This document shows positions 11,220 to 23,600 of a stretch of 64,000 bases of DNA, piece by piece (within the stretch, counting starts at the first letter, position 1; each line of letters opens with the position of its first letter). Made by a program: the position numbers and the translations under genes. The notes beneath the pieces are model-generated. The model was not told the origin of the DNA and made no database searches. It was given only the letters and a program-made list of their open reading frames with translations. The stretch spans positions 3,533,501-3,597,500 of the forward strand of contig NC_092669.1 of NCBI RefSeq assembly GCF_032118995.1, written 5' to 3'. Origin of the DNA: Asterias amurensis. Taxonomy: Eukaryota > Echinodermata > Asteroidea > Forcipulatida > Asteriidae.

Positions 11220-13495
11220 CTAATTTGGGGGTGCTGAATCCGAAAATGGTGGATACCAAGGCTAATTTTTAGTCCTTCACCCTGAAAAATCCAATTTAAA
11301 ACAATACAGAAAATCTAGCAGACGACGGACTTCTCACGTGAAAAATAGTCAGGTTCTGCTGTGGTTCCATATTGATGTTGTCAAGATACCATACAGGGCA
11401 GGTACCCGGGTGCAGGTCAGGTATCCGCAACAAACTTTTGATTGTATTGGATAGATCTACAACCAAATTGCACTTTCAGAGGGACCAACAGGTGCTTTCA
11501 ATGTCAATTTGAAAGTATTTTAGTTGGTGTTTTTTCTAATAAAGAGTTATTTTCTATTTGAACATAATTTCTCTGTTGTTAAAAGCACAAACCGTTGATT
11601 ATTTTCTCTTATAATGTAGGCCTACACTACTTAAACAGGTAGGCCTACCAGGTGTGTCTAGACTCAACAATGATACAGAAAATTGTATTGTATCAACTTT
11701 TCAGTGCTCCCTGTTTTTGAATATAGGTCAACTTTTAGTGTTCACACTCATGGCTTGAAATTATCTTACACAAGAAGACGATAGCAAGATTCCGAAACAA
11801 AGGACAACAAAATATGTACCCCCTCCATTGATAAAAACAATCCACCCCTCTCTTTTCAGCTGGGTGTGAAGGACAAGGAAAAAACAAATATCTCTTTATT
11901 CATTATTACCGCTCAATCCACAAGTATAGACTCCTACTTTATTTTTGTTATGTCAGCTAGGACGGTTCCCAGCAATGAATCATTCATGAAAGGTGTGCGT
12001 ATCTTCGATATTAGCAATCATAGTTTGGAGTACAAACTGTGGCAAATTGTTTTGCTAAACAAAAAAGCTGAAGTCAAAAGACTGTTTTAATTTTAGCTAA
12101 GTACCTCAGACTCTTACTTTGCTTTTCCAGCAATATTTTATTTGAAAAGAAAACAGGAGTTTAAACTTTTAAAACCAACGTCACTAAAAAGTCTTAAACC
12201 CCCAAAAATGAAAATAGTAAGTTAAAAATGAACCTAATCGTAACAAAAATGTCTAATACCCAGTGGACTTCTTTGCAATGTGATAGTAAATTTATATGAT
12301 TTTTGATTTCGATGACTCTGTACATGTTATAGTATAGGGTTTAAGTGGATGCTGGAAAGGATGACATACACTGAAAAGAAGATGCCTCCTTGCACCAAGC
12401 TGCTGTATGTGTTTCAGTGTTGTTTCAGTACTATACAAGGATACCTTCTCCGGTAAACTTCTATCATAACATAACATAAAATCAGGTTAATTTTATGAAA
12501 AACACTATTGGATTTTGGGAAATATCAGCTTGAATGGAATGCTTTGATGCGTCGATTCCATAGAAGCATTTTTGTAATGTCATGTAACTGTATCTCCCCA
12601 AAGGAAATGTGCATGTTTACGTTTGCTTATCAGTTTCCTGAATGATAGTCCATCTGCAGGATGATTTGTGTTTTTTCGCAAGTCATTATTCAATCGAATT
12701 GCAATGTGTTGTGTACTATTAATTCTGTATTTCCTTTTATAGAAATGTCTCTGTACAGGGATGGGAACCCAAATACTACAAAACATTTGTTTATAATTTA
12801 TATACATTGGGTTTATTATTGGACATAATATTAAGTGACATCAAACTGAAACACTTCAAATATCGCTTGATTTTCGCACTCTAAGTATCTTGAACTATTC
12901 TGAAAAAAAAAAGCTGACATACAAAAATAAAGTAGGAATCTATACTTTGAATAAACGGTTACCACATACCACTGCAAATGGAGACAGCTACCTCCATGTT
13001 TTTTGTAACCCAGGGCCTATATATAAACAACACTTATTGACCCAACAAATTTCGTATTATACACTTTATTTACAGAAAATAAATATACAAAAAATAAATT
13101 CTCCAGCTATAGTAAAATGGAGGGTAATGGTAAGCTATTCAACACCAGTGTTTATGTTTGGTTCAAAGGGTTGGACTGTCTAAGTTGAGTTGGTGAATCC
13201 GGTGTGATTCTCTATGCTTGCGGTGTGTGTCATACTCTTGCGAAGCTTATGTATAATATTGTGTGGTTTAAAATTTATTATTTGTAAATAAAGGTAAAAT
13301 AATGGATGAATACTGATTTATGTGTTATATAACGAATTATATGTAAATAATTGCGTTTAATAAAATGTTTACATTTGGCGCCCCATAGAGTCGCGACCCC
13401 AAAACTATGGTTATGACGTCACTTGGAAAAAACACAACCGTGGTCGACGTGAACGAGGTCCACGTTCACTCAAATCTAAAGGTCCCTACTGTGCA
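11220..13495. other. AT-rich block unique to unit 1
   Basis: No gene, RNA or known element recognised. Open frames are short and composition-driven. Absent from the matching place in unit 2 (near 23.85 kb), so it was inserted into unit 1 or lost from unit 2. Confidence 0.6.
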
Positions 13496-13578
13496 TTTTA
13501 GAGAACTTGGGCAGTAGATACAATTGTTGTCCCATTCACATGAGGTACATTTTTTTTAATTTAGCAACCATGCTACAG

Positions 13579-13937
13579 TTTTTTTTTTTTTTTTTTGTTT
13601 TTTTTTTGGGGGGGGGGGGGGCTAATCATCCTTACTCGCAGAAGAGCTGAATTGCGAAAGACGCGGCTACAACGTGTTCGAGAACCTGGCATGCAAGGGC
13701 GCCTTTAGCTGCCAGCCACATCAACCCATTATGACCACGGAGCACAGCCAAGATCGAAAGTGTTTGATTTTTCCCGAGGTAGGAAAACCGGATGGTTTGG
13801 AAAACCCTCATGGCACAGCAGAGAACCAATGCACAACTCAACTCACATAAAATTATTATGGCCCTGGCCGGGAATCGAACCGGGGTTACCTGGTGAGAGG
13901 CGAGCGCTTTACGCACAAGCCAACGGCCATGCCACCC
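13579..13937 (-). mobile_element. tRNA-derived SINE, complete head
   Basis: The most complete copy of the SINE at 8.7 kb. Minus strand: tRNA-like head GGGTGGCATGGCCGTTGGC with a B box in GGTTCGATTCCCGGCC, then the body, then a C-run/A-run tail (13579-13621 on the plus strand). Flanking sequence to the right (GGGATACTCTCTTCCAACT) matches 9770 and 23960. Confidence 0.85.
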
Positions 13938-14182
13938 AAAGGAAATGGGATACTCTCTTCCAACTATAAAAATTATATATTTTCTGCAGGTATGCCCTAT
14001 ACGGTTACATGTGACGCAAGATTATGATGGTTCCACTTTTAACTCATTCATGAAATATTTGGTATAAACTCGTTTGGGTTAAAATTTGGAAAGGGAAAAG
14101 TAATGTATATTTCTTTTGCCATTTTGACAGTGAAACCTCAATCCAATTTGTACTTGTGAGTTTTCATTTTGTACCGAGTTTA

Positions 14183-14516
14183 AAGGAATATATCAGAATT
14201 GGTAAAAAGAAAAATTCTCGCCTAAGATCACAGATTTATATAAAGTTTACACGGTCTAATATTGATGTAGAAAATCCGTTAAGTACTGTCTGAAATGTAA
14301 TAATTTGATGAGAAAAATAAAAAACGCATTTCCCGTTTGGAGTTTATCGCTCAGTGGGCGTTTTATTCATGTTTTCTTTTGAATCCTTGTCTTGCAAAAT
14401 GTGTAATCGGTTTTTTCTCATGACCCAGATGGCCGATCGATCTCAAACTTCTCCCATGTTGTCAGTTTATGTACGGTGGATAACATAAAGTGCTTACACT
14501 GCCAGCAACTGTTTTG
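14183..14516. mobile_element. MITE family F, partial
   Basis: Follows TTAA with AGGAATATATCAGAATTGGT and ends at a degenerate CACTGCCAGCAACTGTTTTG. A related element in BBOX1 copy 1 starts with AGGAACGTTACAGAATTGGT. Confidence 0.7.
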
Positions 14517-14520
14517 TTAA

Positions 14521-14899
14521 AGACACTGGACACTATTGGTAATTGTCAAAATCCAGTCTTCTCACTTGGTGTATCTCAACATAATACATAAAATAACAAA
14601 CATGTGAAAATTTGAGCTCAATTGGTCATCGGAGTTGCGAGATAATAATGAAAGAAGAAAAAAAAAACTTATCGAACGAAGTTGTGTGCTTTAAGATGCT
14701 TGATTTCGAGACCTCAAATTCTAAACTTGAGGTCTCGAAATCAAATTCGTGGAACATTACTTCTTGCTCAAAAACGTCACTTCAGAGGGAGCTGTTTCTC
14801 ACAATAATTTATACTATCAACCTCTCCACATTACTCGTTACCAAGTAAGGTTTTATGATAATCATTATTTTGAGTAATTACCAATAGTGTCCACTGCCT
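14521..14899. mobile_element. MITE family A, complete, TTAA target duplication
   Basis: Flanked by TTAA at 14517-14520 and 14900-14903. Termini are AGACACTGGACACTATTGGT and its complement-like ACCAATAGTGTCCACTGCCT, with a central palindrome of dyad GAGACCTCAAATT. Unit 2 has a single TTAA at 24719-24722 here, which is an empty site. Confidence 0.93.
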
Positions 14900-15474
14900 T
14901 TAACAAATAAAAACTTGGCCAGAAACTCACCAGTAGTAAAAGCAGCAAGCTCAGGTTTCTTCCCAGTCGACGCTTTCTGACTCATTTTACTCGTTCGCTC
15001 GGAAGATTGCATGTTGTAAGAGTCTTAAAAACCGGTAGATGAAATTATCGGCAGCGATGTCTTAAGACTGATGCAGATTTTGAACGCAGCCTTGCCCTGA
15101 TCGGCACACTGGGTAGGGTGACTGCTTTCCACCTCTTGTTGACGTAAAGTGTTTTGATCCAACTCTGTGTCGGGGTTTAAGTTTAAATACTCCGGTGGGT
15201 GGGCGGGGGGGGGGAGTATCCGGGTATTGCATCCTGTTTAAGCAGAAAATGTGGACAGGAAACCAGTCATCACTTATTGTACATGATGTTTAGGCTGGTA
15301 ACTCTGTTCTGGAAAGCATGATTTTAATGTCCTTCGCTGATTTCTGTGCTTGCTCCATATTGGGCTAATACCAAGCTGCGGTGGGTCAAGGTCCAGACGT
15401 TTTCGTGACTTCATGCATTGTTTAACGTCGATTGATTTTTCTGGGGGCGTCCTTTATTAGGTAGGTTAGGTATG

Positions 15475-15716
15475 TAGAATAGTTTTAATACTTTGTTGGA
15501 ATAGTTTTACCAAACAATTGACTTTTGATAGAATGAGAAAAGAGCAAGCTGATTGGTCAAAAACTAGAATATACAGACAATCCCATTCACGTCTCAAGGT
15601 TCAATCAATCAGTTCAATCAGTTTTATTATCCACAGTCAAAATCACACTCAATATCAAATCAAAGGCAATGTAAATCGAAAATAATTAATAAATAAATAG
15701 TTGTTTGATGTTAAGA
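15475..15716. other. spacer between duplication unit 1 and MITE
   Basis: AT-rich sequence with short CAATCAAT-type repeats near 15600. No gene seen. Confidence 0.5.
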
Positions 15717-15720
15717 TTAA

Positions 15721-16102
15721 AGACACTGGACATTATTGGTAATTACTCAAAATACTTATTAGCATAAAACCTTACTTGATTACGAGTATATGGGGAGAGG
15801 TAGAAAGTATAAAACATTGTGAGAAGCGGCTCCCTCTGAAGTAAAGTAGTTTTCGAGAAAGAAGTAATTTTCCACGAATTTGATTTCGAGACCTCAAGTT
15901 TAGAATTTGAGGTCTTGAAATCAAGCATCTGAAGGCACACAACTTCGTGTGACAAGGGTGTTTTTTTTTCTTTCGTAGTTATCTCGGAACTCCGACGACC
16001 AATCGAGCTCAAACTTTCACAGGTTTGTTATTTTAGGCATATGCTGAGATACACCAAGTTGGAAGACTGGTCTTTGACAATTACCAAAAGTGTCCACTGT
16101 CT
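15721..16102. mobile_element. MITE family A, complete, TTAA-flanked
   Basis: Flanked by TTAA at 15717-15720 and 16103-16106. Termini are AGACACTGGACATTATTGGT and CCAAAAGTGTCCACTGTCT. It is in the opposite orientation to the copy at 14521, judged by the internal poly-A/T blocks. Confidence 0.92.
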
Positions 16103-16244
16103 TTAACCTTGTTTTGGGCGAACTTGCATAAAAAAAACTTTTAAAAATACCAAGAAATCGCAACGAGAGTGAGATTGTTTATACAAGTGAACTGCAGACC
16201 ACAAGTATGGTGGAGCAAACTATCATTGATCAACTGAACAGTAG

Positions 16245-17238
16245 CATAGCATATATGCAGTTCAACTTCATGTGACGAGAGCAGTCTGTGATGACCCTGA
16301 TTCTCAAATACCTAACCCTGACACCCCTCATCTGAACAAGAGTACCCCTCATGTGGTCCCTTTCTCAGACAAAACCCAAGTGCAGACTTTGTTCCATGCC
16401 TCCAAGGTAAGAGTTACATTTTACCCCTTTAAAAACACTGGACACTATTGGTAATTGCTCAAAATAATTGTTATAAACATAAACACTTTTTTTTTGGTAA
16501 CGAGCAATGGGGAGCTGTTGTATACAACATTGTGAGAAACGGCTCCCTCTGAAGTAAATTAGAGTTTGAGAAAGAGGTAATTTCTCACTGAATTATTTGA
16601 ATTGAATATGAGACCTCTTGGATGGAATGCATGCAGCGACTTGACTAAACACTATTATGGTTTGCTAGAATGCTATTGTCATTTGAACAATCAATCAAAC
16701 ATTACATGTTTTTTCAGTCATACATTATACACATTTATTTTCATTATGCGCTAATCCACCAATCAGATATTAGGAGTGCTATATTTTTCCGTATTTCAAT
16801 CCTGCTTGTGTGATGTGCAGCTGTATATTTGAAACCAGACTGTTATTTTGGTTGTAGATTCTCCATAATGGGATGCAGGATTTTCATCCTCCCACAATTC
16901 GATGGCCACCTACAGCCGATGACCTGAACGCACAAGCTGCAAAGACCGCAGTGCCGCATACACTCTTCAACTTTCTTGCTTGGTGTGTAGGTGCCTTTTG
17001 CGAGCCGAATGTCTCAACATTTTTTGTTCAGGTCAGTGAAGATGTCAACCGGAAATTGCTGTCTGTTGCACAAGATTTAATGTACATCAATTCAATTGGC
17101 CGACAATTGCTGCCAAAGCATGTTTCTTTGGCTATGACGGTTCGCCACATGACAGGGTCCGCCAAGCTTATTGGTATACTTAATGGATATGGCCACTGTG
17201 TGTCCCATTCATCAGTTCTGGAGCATGACACAACGTAA
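16245..17238 (+). pseudogene. two-exon gene fragment of unknown function
   Basis: Exon A, about 16245-16406, ends in HASK|GTAAGA. Exon B, 16858-17238, begins after TTGGTTGTAG with ILHNGMQDFHPP and runs to a stop. Both are phase 0, giving a continuous frame of about 180 residues with no start codon of its own. Exon B contains GSAKLIGILNGYGHCVSHSS, which reminds me of uncharacterised invertebrate proteins with a GHC(V/I)S motif before a DT-rich segment. I cannot name the family. A MITE sits in the intron. The protein lacks an N-terminus and looks cut short, so a captured or decayed fragment is likely; a short real gene is possible. Confidence 0.5.
16433..16620. mobile_element. MITE family A, 5' part only
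   Basis: Starts after TTAA (16429-16432) with AACACTGGACACTATTGGT and carries the family body (GAGAAACGGCTCCCTCTGAA), then breaks off. It lies in the intron of the gene fragment. Confidence 0.75.
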
Positions 17239-17239
17239 C

Positions 17240-17360
17240 AAAAGGTATCGTTTGAAAAGACACCTAAATCCTTTAGGTACATCTTTTATATATCATATGT
17301 ACAGAAAAGGTATCGTTTGAAAAGACACCTAAATCCTTTAGGTACATCTTTTATATTAGT
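17240..17360. repeat. 65-bp tandem duplication
   Basis: AAAGGTATCGTTTGAAAAGA and the following bases through AGGTACATCTTTTATAT occur twice, starting near 17241 and 17306. Confidence 0.85.
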
Positions 17361-18847
17361 TGAACAATCAGCTACTGGACTCATTGTTAAACTCTATAGA
17401 CGTCAATGGTCAAAGTGTGTTGGATCTTCCTGGATCTTTGGGCGGAGTCAGCAAAGCAGAGCTTTTTATTGGCCAGGAGCTTAATGAACGTTGTAGGTAC
17501 GTTTGGGTCAAATCGGCCAAAAATCTGACATAGCATCTATTTGTTTTGAGAAATTACCAAACATGTACCTTCCCTCTTGTGATCAACCTTCGTCATTTTG
17601 CCTACGATCAAAGTGATAGCAAATTGTGGGGCGTTTTTCGTGGCTGGGATGCAGAAGAACAACCACGATCTAAGGCTTGAGTTAAGTCTAAAGTCTAGAT
17701 AACTGCGTCAGATCCTCGCGCTATATAGCAAACTCACCACTGTTGTAAACTCGGCCCAATGAAATGTATAATAATACTCGTCACCTACAAACTTGTAATG
17801 AACAAAAATGGCATGGCGTCTAATTAAACAGACGATACTAATAAAAAAAGTGAAAAGTCTCAAGTCTGGTGACAACAATAATTTAACCGGACTGTCGAGT
17901 TGTCTTTGTGCCGACTTTCCTGGTTCAAATTGGGTAATGCGTTAGTAATGGAGGAAGAAACACTTTGTTAGACCATCGTGCAGAGTCTGCTTGCTTCTAG
18001 TCTTGGTTCCAAGGCGCCGCTAGCGCGCTATGTATTAGCTGTAAAATGAATTTTGAAAACAGAGGGCGCTAGAGTAAGAACACTCTCTACCAAAAGAGCT
18101 CCCAATACAAGCTACACAATTATAGTTCAAGCAATAATTATTATTCCCCAATACTTTATTAAAGTCACATACATTTTCAGAGCACTTCTGATTTATTTTA
18201 ATTTGTTGGCAGGGTCATTATTTTATTTGTTATGTTTGTGCAACAGAAAAAAAGCACCCCAAAATGTTTTGGGTTTTTTTCCCCACCGACTTCTTGCCGC
18301 CAGTTGGCATGAGGCATTCCTCCGTTCAATAGCATTCGATTTTGCGCGAAACTAATACTAACTTGGTCGGCTTGGATACAAATTTACACGCGTTATTAAG
18401 ATTTAACCAAAGTAAAAATAAAACATCGAAAGAAAAGTATGAAACCATTCAATGAAACACTCAATAATGCATGAGGGGAATCAATTGTGAATAAAATGTT
18501 CAATGTTGACGTATTTATTTTGCTACGAACATGGAAGGGCGCCGCCAACGACGAAAACACACCAGTTTAACAATAAAAAGGGGTTCGTTCTCTCCGGTCA
18601 ATTTAATGAACAAATTGCAACTCAGAAAATTAAAAAGTAAAACTATTTACTAAACTCATAACAAGCAGATAACTATGGAGACTCAAAAATGAAATGTGTT
18701 AAGTGAAAATCGTCTATTCTGATCTTTAAACGTTTACAAATTAATGTGTTTCAAACGAACATAAAATACATAAAAAAACTAGTCATATCTTTCAATTGCT
18801 ACCATCACTTAACTGGTAATTAATTGGTAATCAATCTATATACGTCT

Positions 18848-19023
18848 TTGTTAATAATATTGACAAACTTAAGCTCACAAACCAAACAGAATTTACGACT
18901 GATCATGATGTAATACTTAATCGGATCGCCCGATTTTGTTAATAATATTGACAAACTTAAGCTCACAAACCAAACAGAATTTACGACTGATCATGATGTA
19001 ATACTTAATCGGATCGCCCGATT
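18848..19023. repeat. 88-bp tandem duplication, unit 2 only
   Basis: The segment from TTGTTAATAATATTGAC to CGGATCGCCCGATT is present twice (18848-18935 and 18936-19023). Unit 1 has it once at about 5084-5171. Confidence 0.95.
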
Positions 19024-19603
19024 TCTGTCTAGGCAACGAACAATTCTACGAACAATTCAACTTACTTCCTTCCTTCCTTCCTGTGAAGTGCAGCCTCGCA
19101 TATGTGAGGATAAATGCACTGCGTGTTTGCGCATGCGTCCAAGAAAAATAAGCAGGACGTGCTGTCGAGTGCGGAAATTTTTAGTGTAAACGAGTGCAAG
19201 TAAAAACTGTTGGATATGGAGAGCTACTTAGATGGATGACACTATTGGACACTATTGGTAATTGTCAAAGGCTAGCCTTCACAGTTAAATTATCTCAAAA
19301 TATGCAAAAAATAGCAAACCTGTGAAACTTTGAGCTCGATCGGTCATCGAACTTGCGAGATAATAATGAAAGAAAAAACACTCTTGTCACACGAAGTTGT
19401 GTGCTTTCAGATGCTTGATTTCGAGCCCTCAAATTCTAAACTTGAGGTCTCGAAATCAAATTCGTGGAAAATTAACGAAAACAACTTTAACTTTAACTTT
19501 TAATGGCCAGGAACCATGACAAAAAATTAAAACTTTTCTTATAAAACACATAAGAATTGGTCACGATACTGTCGGGATCCCGACAAAAACTAATTTTGAG
19601 CAC

Positions 19604-19609
19604 TTTATT
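19604..19609 (-). promoter_or_regulatory. candidate polyadenylation signal, cupin gene copy 2
   Basis: Minus-strand AATAAA about 195 bp past the stop, in the same place as in copy 1. Confidence 0.4.
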
Positions 19610-19801
19610 TCACTGCTACTAATAATTGGCGGACTTTTTCGCGCAATGGCTCAAATGAAAGCTTGCAACTTTCTCGACCCCCATCAATTGAAAATACCTT
19701 TTGAATTTTAAATCAAAAATTGTTGGGTCAAATCGGCCAAAAATCTGACATAGCATCTTTAATTATTTGTTTTGAGTAATTACCAAACATGAACATTCCC
19801 C

Positions 19802-20613
19802 TTAACAAGGAACAGGATTAATAGCTTTCCTGATACCTTGTACGTATTCCGTGTACTCGGCCATAACCTGTGTTCGCATTTCGACGAACCCAAAATCCGA
19901 AGATGGAAAAAATTCATCAATCGTTTGGTCATCGCTTATGAAATCAAAATATGGCCAGTAAGTAGTGTCGCTCGCCGCATAAGTATAGCACTGAATAGTT
20001 GCGCAATATTCCGTCCCGTTATTCTTCAGCTTATGAGTCTGGTACCAGTTGCGGTCAATCCAGACTACGTCATTTTTAGTGATAGGTAGTGTACTAATGG
20101 GTTCGGGGACCTCCCTACCCGTCTGCTTGTTATAGATGGAAACATCCAGGGAACCATACAGCACTTTGATCACGGCATTTGCGTTACCATGGTTATGAAC
20201 GGGGCTGAAGTGACCGGCAGGCCAAATCTCCAAAACGTACGGGATTCCCGGAGATTTCCCGAGACTACTACCGAGCGTCACGCGCAGATAGGTGCCGTCT
20301 TTGTCGTTCGAAAGCTCGCCTACCTTTTCGGCCAGTTTGTCGCGCAGGATGCCGTTGTAAATACTATAGCGGATTGCGTCTGAGAGTAAGACTTTCTCCC
20401 CTTCTACATTCTCGCTATAATCTAGCTCACACCCCTTGATATTTGAGTACAATTCTTTACATGCAGATGGTAGACTCGCTGAGAACACGAACTCCCCCCT
20501 GTCTAGATCGAATAGAGTGACCTTTGAACTGTCCATTACTTTGGGCGGGATGTTGCAGATGAGAGGGTTTTTGTCAAACTCAACTAGTGGCTCCGTCACC
20601 TGAATTCCGCTAC
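19802..20613 (-). CDS. exon 3 of cupin gene copy 2 (catalytic cupin)
   Basis: 812 bp, acceptor ATTTCAG|GT, ending at a TAA stop after NPVPC. Carries all three predicted iron-ligand histidines. Confidence 0.88.
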
Positions 20614-23600
20614 CTGAAATTAAATGAAAACAAGATGAAATGGAAACAATAATTAATCGATTGAAGTTTTGTTCTTGATTGTTTTAATTGTTAATTTCTT
20701 TTGTTAGTCGCTTTGTATTTCGGAGAAGCGCAATAATATAAATCCCTGTTGTTATTTATATGTATTTAGTCTGGTTACTTACTGTAAATAGCTATGTTGC
20801 TTTTCTCATCGTACTGACGCACAAACCTCTGTCCTTCTGCATTGAAGTACGGGTACATGTCTTTGCGAACCTCTTCCGGATTATCCTGACCTTCTAAGAA
20901 GTCGACTACCATCATAGTGGTCTCTTCCATGCGGTAGCCCTTGCCGTACTTGAGGACGAGGTTGTCCCGGTCATAGCTGTACCAGTAGGTCTGCTTTCCA
21001 TTCTCTACCCCGTACTCCGCTCCCTCGACCCTTTTTAGCTCTGTTGGGGCAACACCATTTTGTCCCTGCCGAAGGAAGGCAGCGTAGCCGATACCCACGT
21101 GGAGTGCCATCCAGTAGACGCCATCTTGACTTTCGATGCTGACGTAGAACGGAAGACCTTTCCTGTCAGTGTTGAAGACCAGAACTCCTTGACCATTAAC
21201 CGGGAATGGTCTCTCCCAGCAGGCCGGTATTTCACGCTGATCAACGACTGATAAGAAGAAACACAATAATTTTAACACCCGGTTCAGTAGGCGCTCCAGA
21301 GTCGCGCCGAACCATATAGATTAGGAGCGACTCTGGGTCGACCCAATTAAATTTTGGTTTCATACTGGCGAACTTCACAATACATTTACATTTTAAAGGA
21401 AACGTTGCCTTGGATCGGACGAGTTGGTCTATAAAAAAGCGTTTGAAACCGTTTGTTATGAAATGTCTATGGTTGGAAAGATGTTTTCAAAGTAGAATAT
21501 AATGATCCACACAAGTATCACTCAAAATTGCACGATTTTCATTTTACGTCGCAAATCAACACGGTCGGCCATTTATGGGAGTCAACTTTTTGACTCCCAT
21601 AAATGGCCGACCGTGTTAGTCGACGAGGTTAAACGTAAACCATGCAATTTTGAGGCATATTTGTGTAGATCATTGTATTCTACTTTTACAACAGTTTTCT
21701 AACCATATCAGTTTTATAACAAACGGTTACAAACGCTTTTCAAAGACCAACTCGACCGATCCAAGGCAACGTGTTCCTTTAAGGTTCGGCTCATGACAAG
21801 ACCGAAGTCTGAAACCATGGTTCTCAGAGAGTCGTTCCGACCGACTGCAACAGTCAAACTTTCGATATGCGTACAGTCGCTCCTAACTGTTTCAGACGTC
21901 GAACTTTTCATGTATTTAATTCAGAATTTGGTTCGGCGCAGACTCTGGAGCGCCTGTCTGAAACGGGTGTTAGAAGTAAGACAAGTAAGACTTATTATAC
22001 TCTTAGGCCGTGTCCGATCTAGCGGCAACAGCTACGGCTTCGGACACTGAAGTACAGGACGTCCTCACAACCTGAAAGGGACAAACTAGTCTTGTTGCAA
22101 GACGTCCCTGTTTTGTATTTCCACAATTTTCCGCTTATGGAGGGCGCTATCACTCCACCAACCGCTATCACTCACGAACTGATAGCGGTTGGTGGAGTAA
22201 TAGCGCCCTCTATTATTATGCGGAAATTATTTGTGGAAATACAAAGACGTCTTGCACCAAGACTATAGGGACACGTAGTCTGGCTTCGTTGACAATAATT
22301 ATTGTGTTGGGCAGTAGATACAATTGTTGTCCCATTCACATGAGGTACATTTTTTTTAATTTAGCAACCATGCTACAGTTTAACAATGGAGCCTTTCTAA
22401 ATTGCTCCCGCGTGAAAGGGGTTTTTCAATCAAAGATCTTAGTCTAGACAGTATTATGTACTTCTATATATAACCAAGTGTGCTGGTGGATTCATTGTTT
22501 GTAAACTTGTCACTAACAATAATAATATTGGTTCCAGTTTGATGCATTCAATTCGTCAACTTTATTTTGAAAAGGCTGTGCACCCACAGGTGTGACTGTG
22601 GCGACAACGTACTTTAATTTATCCTTTTGAACTAAACACAGGAATTATGATCTCCTGTTCGATCCAAGATAAACAAGGTTTTACTCGGAAATTACCCATT
22701 TATTTTGAATAGCCTGTGCACAGGAGTGACTGTGGCGACGGCGTATACAGCATACTTTTATCCTTTTAAAACTTAAAACAGGATTTATGATCTCCTGTTC
22801 GATCCACGATAAACAAGGTTTTACTCGGAATTACCAATTTATTAGTTTTTTTTTTTTTTTGTTTTTTTTTGGGGGGGGGGGGCTAATCATCCTTACTCGC
22901 AGATGAGCTGAATTGCGAAAGACGCGGCTAGAACGTGTTCGAGAACCTGGCATGCAAGGGCGCCTTTAGCTGCCAGCCACATCAACCCATTATGACCACG
23001 GAGCACAGCCAAGATCGAAAGTGTTTGATTTTTCCCGAGGTAGGAAAACCGGATGGTCTGGAAAACCCTCATGGCACAGCAGAGAACCAATGCACAACTC
23101 AACTCACATAAAAGTATTATGGCCCTGGCCGGGAATCTCACCGGGGTTACCTTGGTGAGAGGCGAGCTTCACATATAATTACATTGTAACGGGTGTTATA
23201 AGTTAGAAAAGTAAGACCTATTACACATAGGCCGTGTCCTAAATAGCGGCTACAGCTGCGGCTAGATTTCCGCATCGTCGTGCGTTGAAGTATATAGGAC
23301 GTCCTCAAAATATGAAAAGGACACACTGGCTTCATTGACAACAGTTTGCAAGAGAACTTGGGCAGGAGAAACAATAATAGTTGTCCATTCACATAAGGTA
23401 CATTTTTTTTTAGCAACCATGCTACAGTTTAGCAAGGGACAATTGCTCTCGTGTGACAGGGGCTTTTCAATCAATAGTCTAGACAGTATTATGTACATAA
23501 CCATGGTGTGCTCACTGTTTGTATTGTCACTATTAAACAATAATGGTTCCAGTCTGATGCCTTCAATTCGTCAACTTTATTTTGAATAGGTTGTGCACAG

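Larger units (their letters stand above)
6035..14985 (-). pseudogene. cysteine-dioxygenase-type cupin protein, copy 1 (frameshifted)
   Basis: Three exons: 14931-14985 (ATG, 18 codons, MSQKASTGKK), 7014-7478 (N-terminal domain) and 6035-6845 (cupin). Splice phases agree: G|GTGAGT to TTATCAG|TC, and TACA|GTAAGT to TTTCAG|AG. Intron 1 is about 7.5 kb. The cupin exon keeps the CDO-like iron ligands (HNH, then QTHKL) and the substrate-type arginine (YLRVTLG). Compared with copy 2 it lacks one base after the six-C run at 6727-6732, which shifts the frame about 30 codons into exon 3 and stops translation before the cupin. Outside this base the exon is nearly identical to copy 2. It is either a very young pseudogene or an error at a homopolymer. 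Other differences are CREV for GREV and GNHSN for GELSN. Confidence 0.8.
3853..15470. repeat. segmental duplication unit 1 (cupin gene copy 1)
   Basis: Homologous to 17572-25260. The left boundary is sharp at CCCTCTTGTGATCAACC (3853 and 17572). The right end fades near 15470. Unit 1 is about 4 kb longer, because it holds extra internal repeats at 9.9-10.8 kb, a block at 10.8-13.5 kb absent from unit 2, and an extra SINE at 13.6-13.9 kb. The segment from 3.85 to about 9.8 kb is nearly identical to unit 2, while the exon 1 region at 14.9 kb is visibly more diverged. Confidence 0.9.

Noticed and set aside
12580-13183. 75- and 97-codon frames in the unit 1-only block
   Set aside because: AT-rich, no motifs, no splice context or paralogue support.
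6422-20383. Plus-strand frames opposite the cupin exons
   Set aside because: Antisense shadows of exons supported by splice sites, motifs and paralogue comparison.
8751-23141. Frames MSCALVLCCAMRVFQTIRF at 8751, 13632 and 22893
   Set aside because: These are SINE bodies, starting in the tRNA-like head and ending at the C-run tail.
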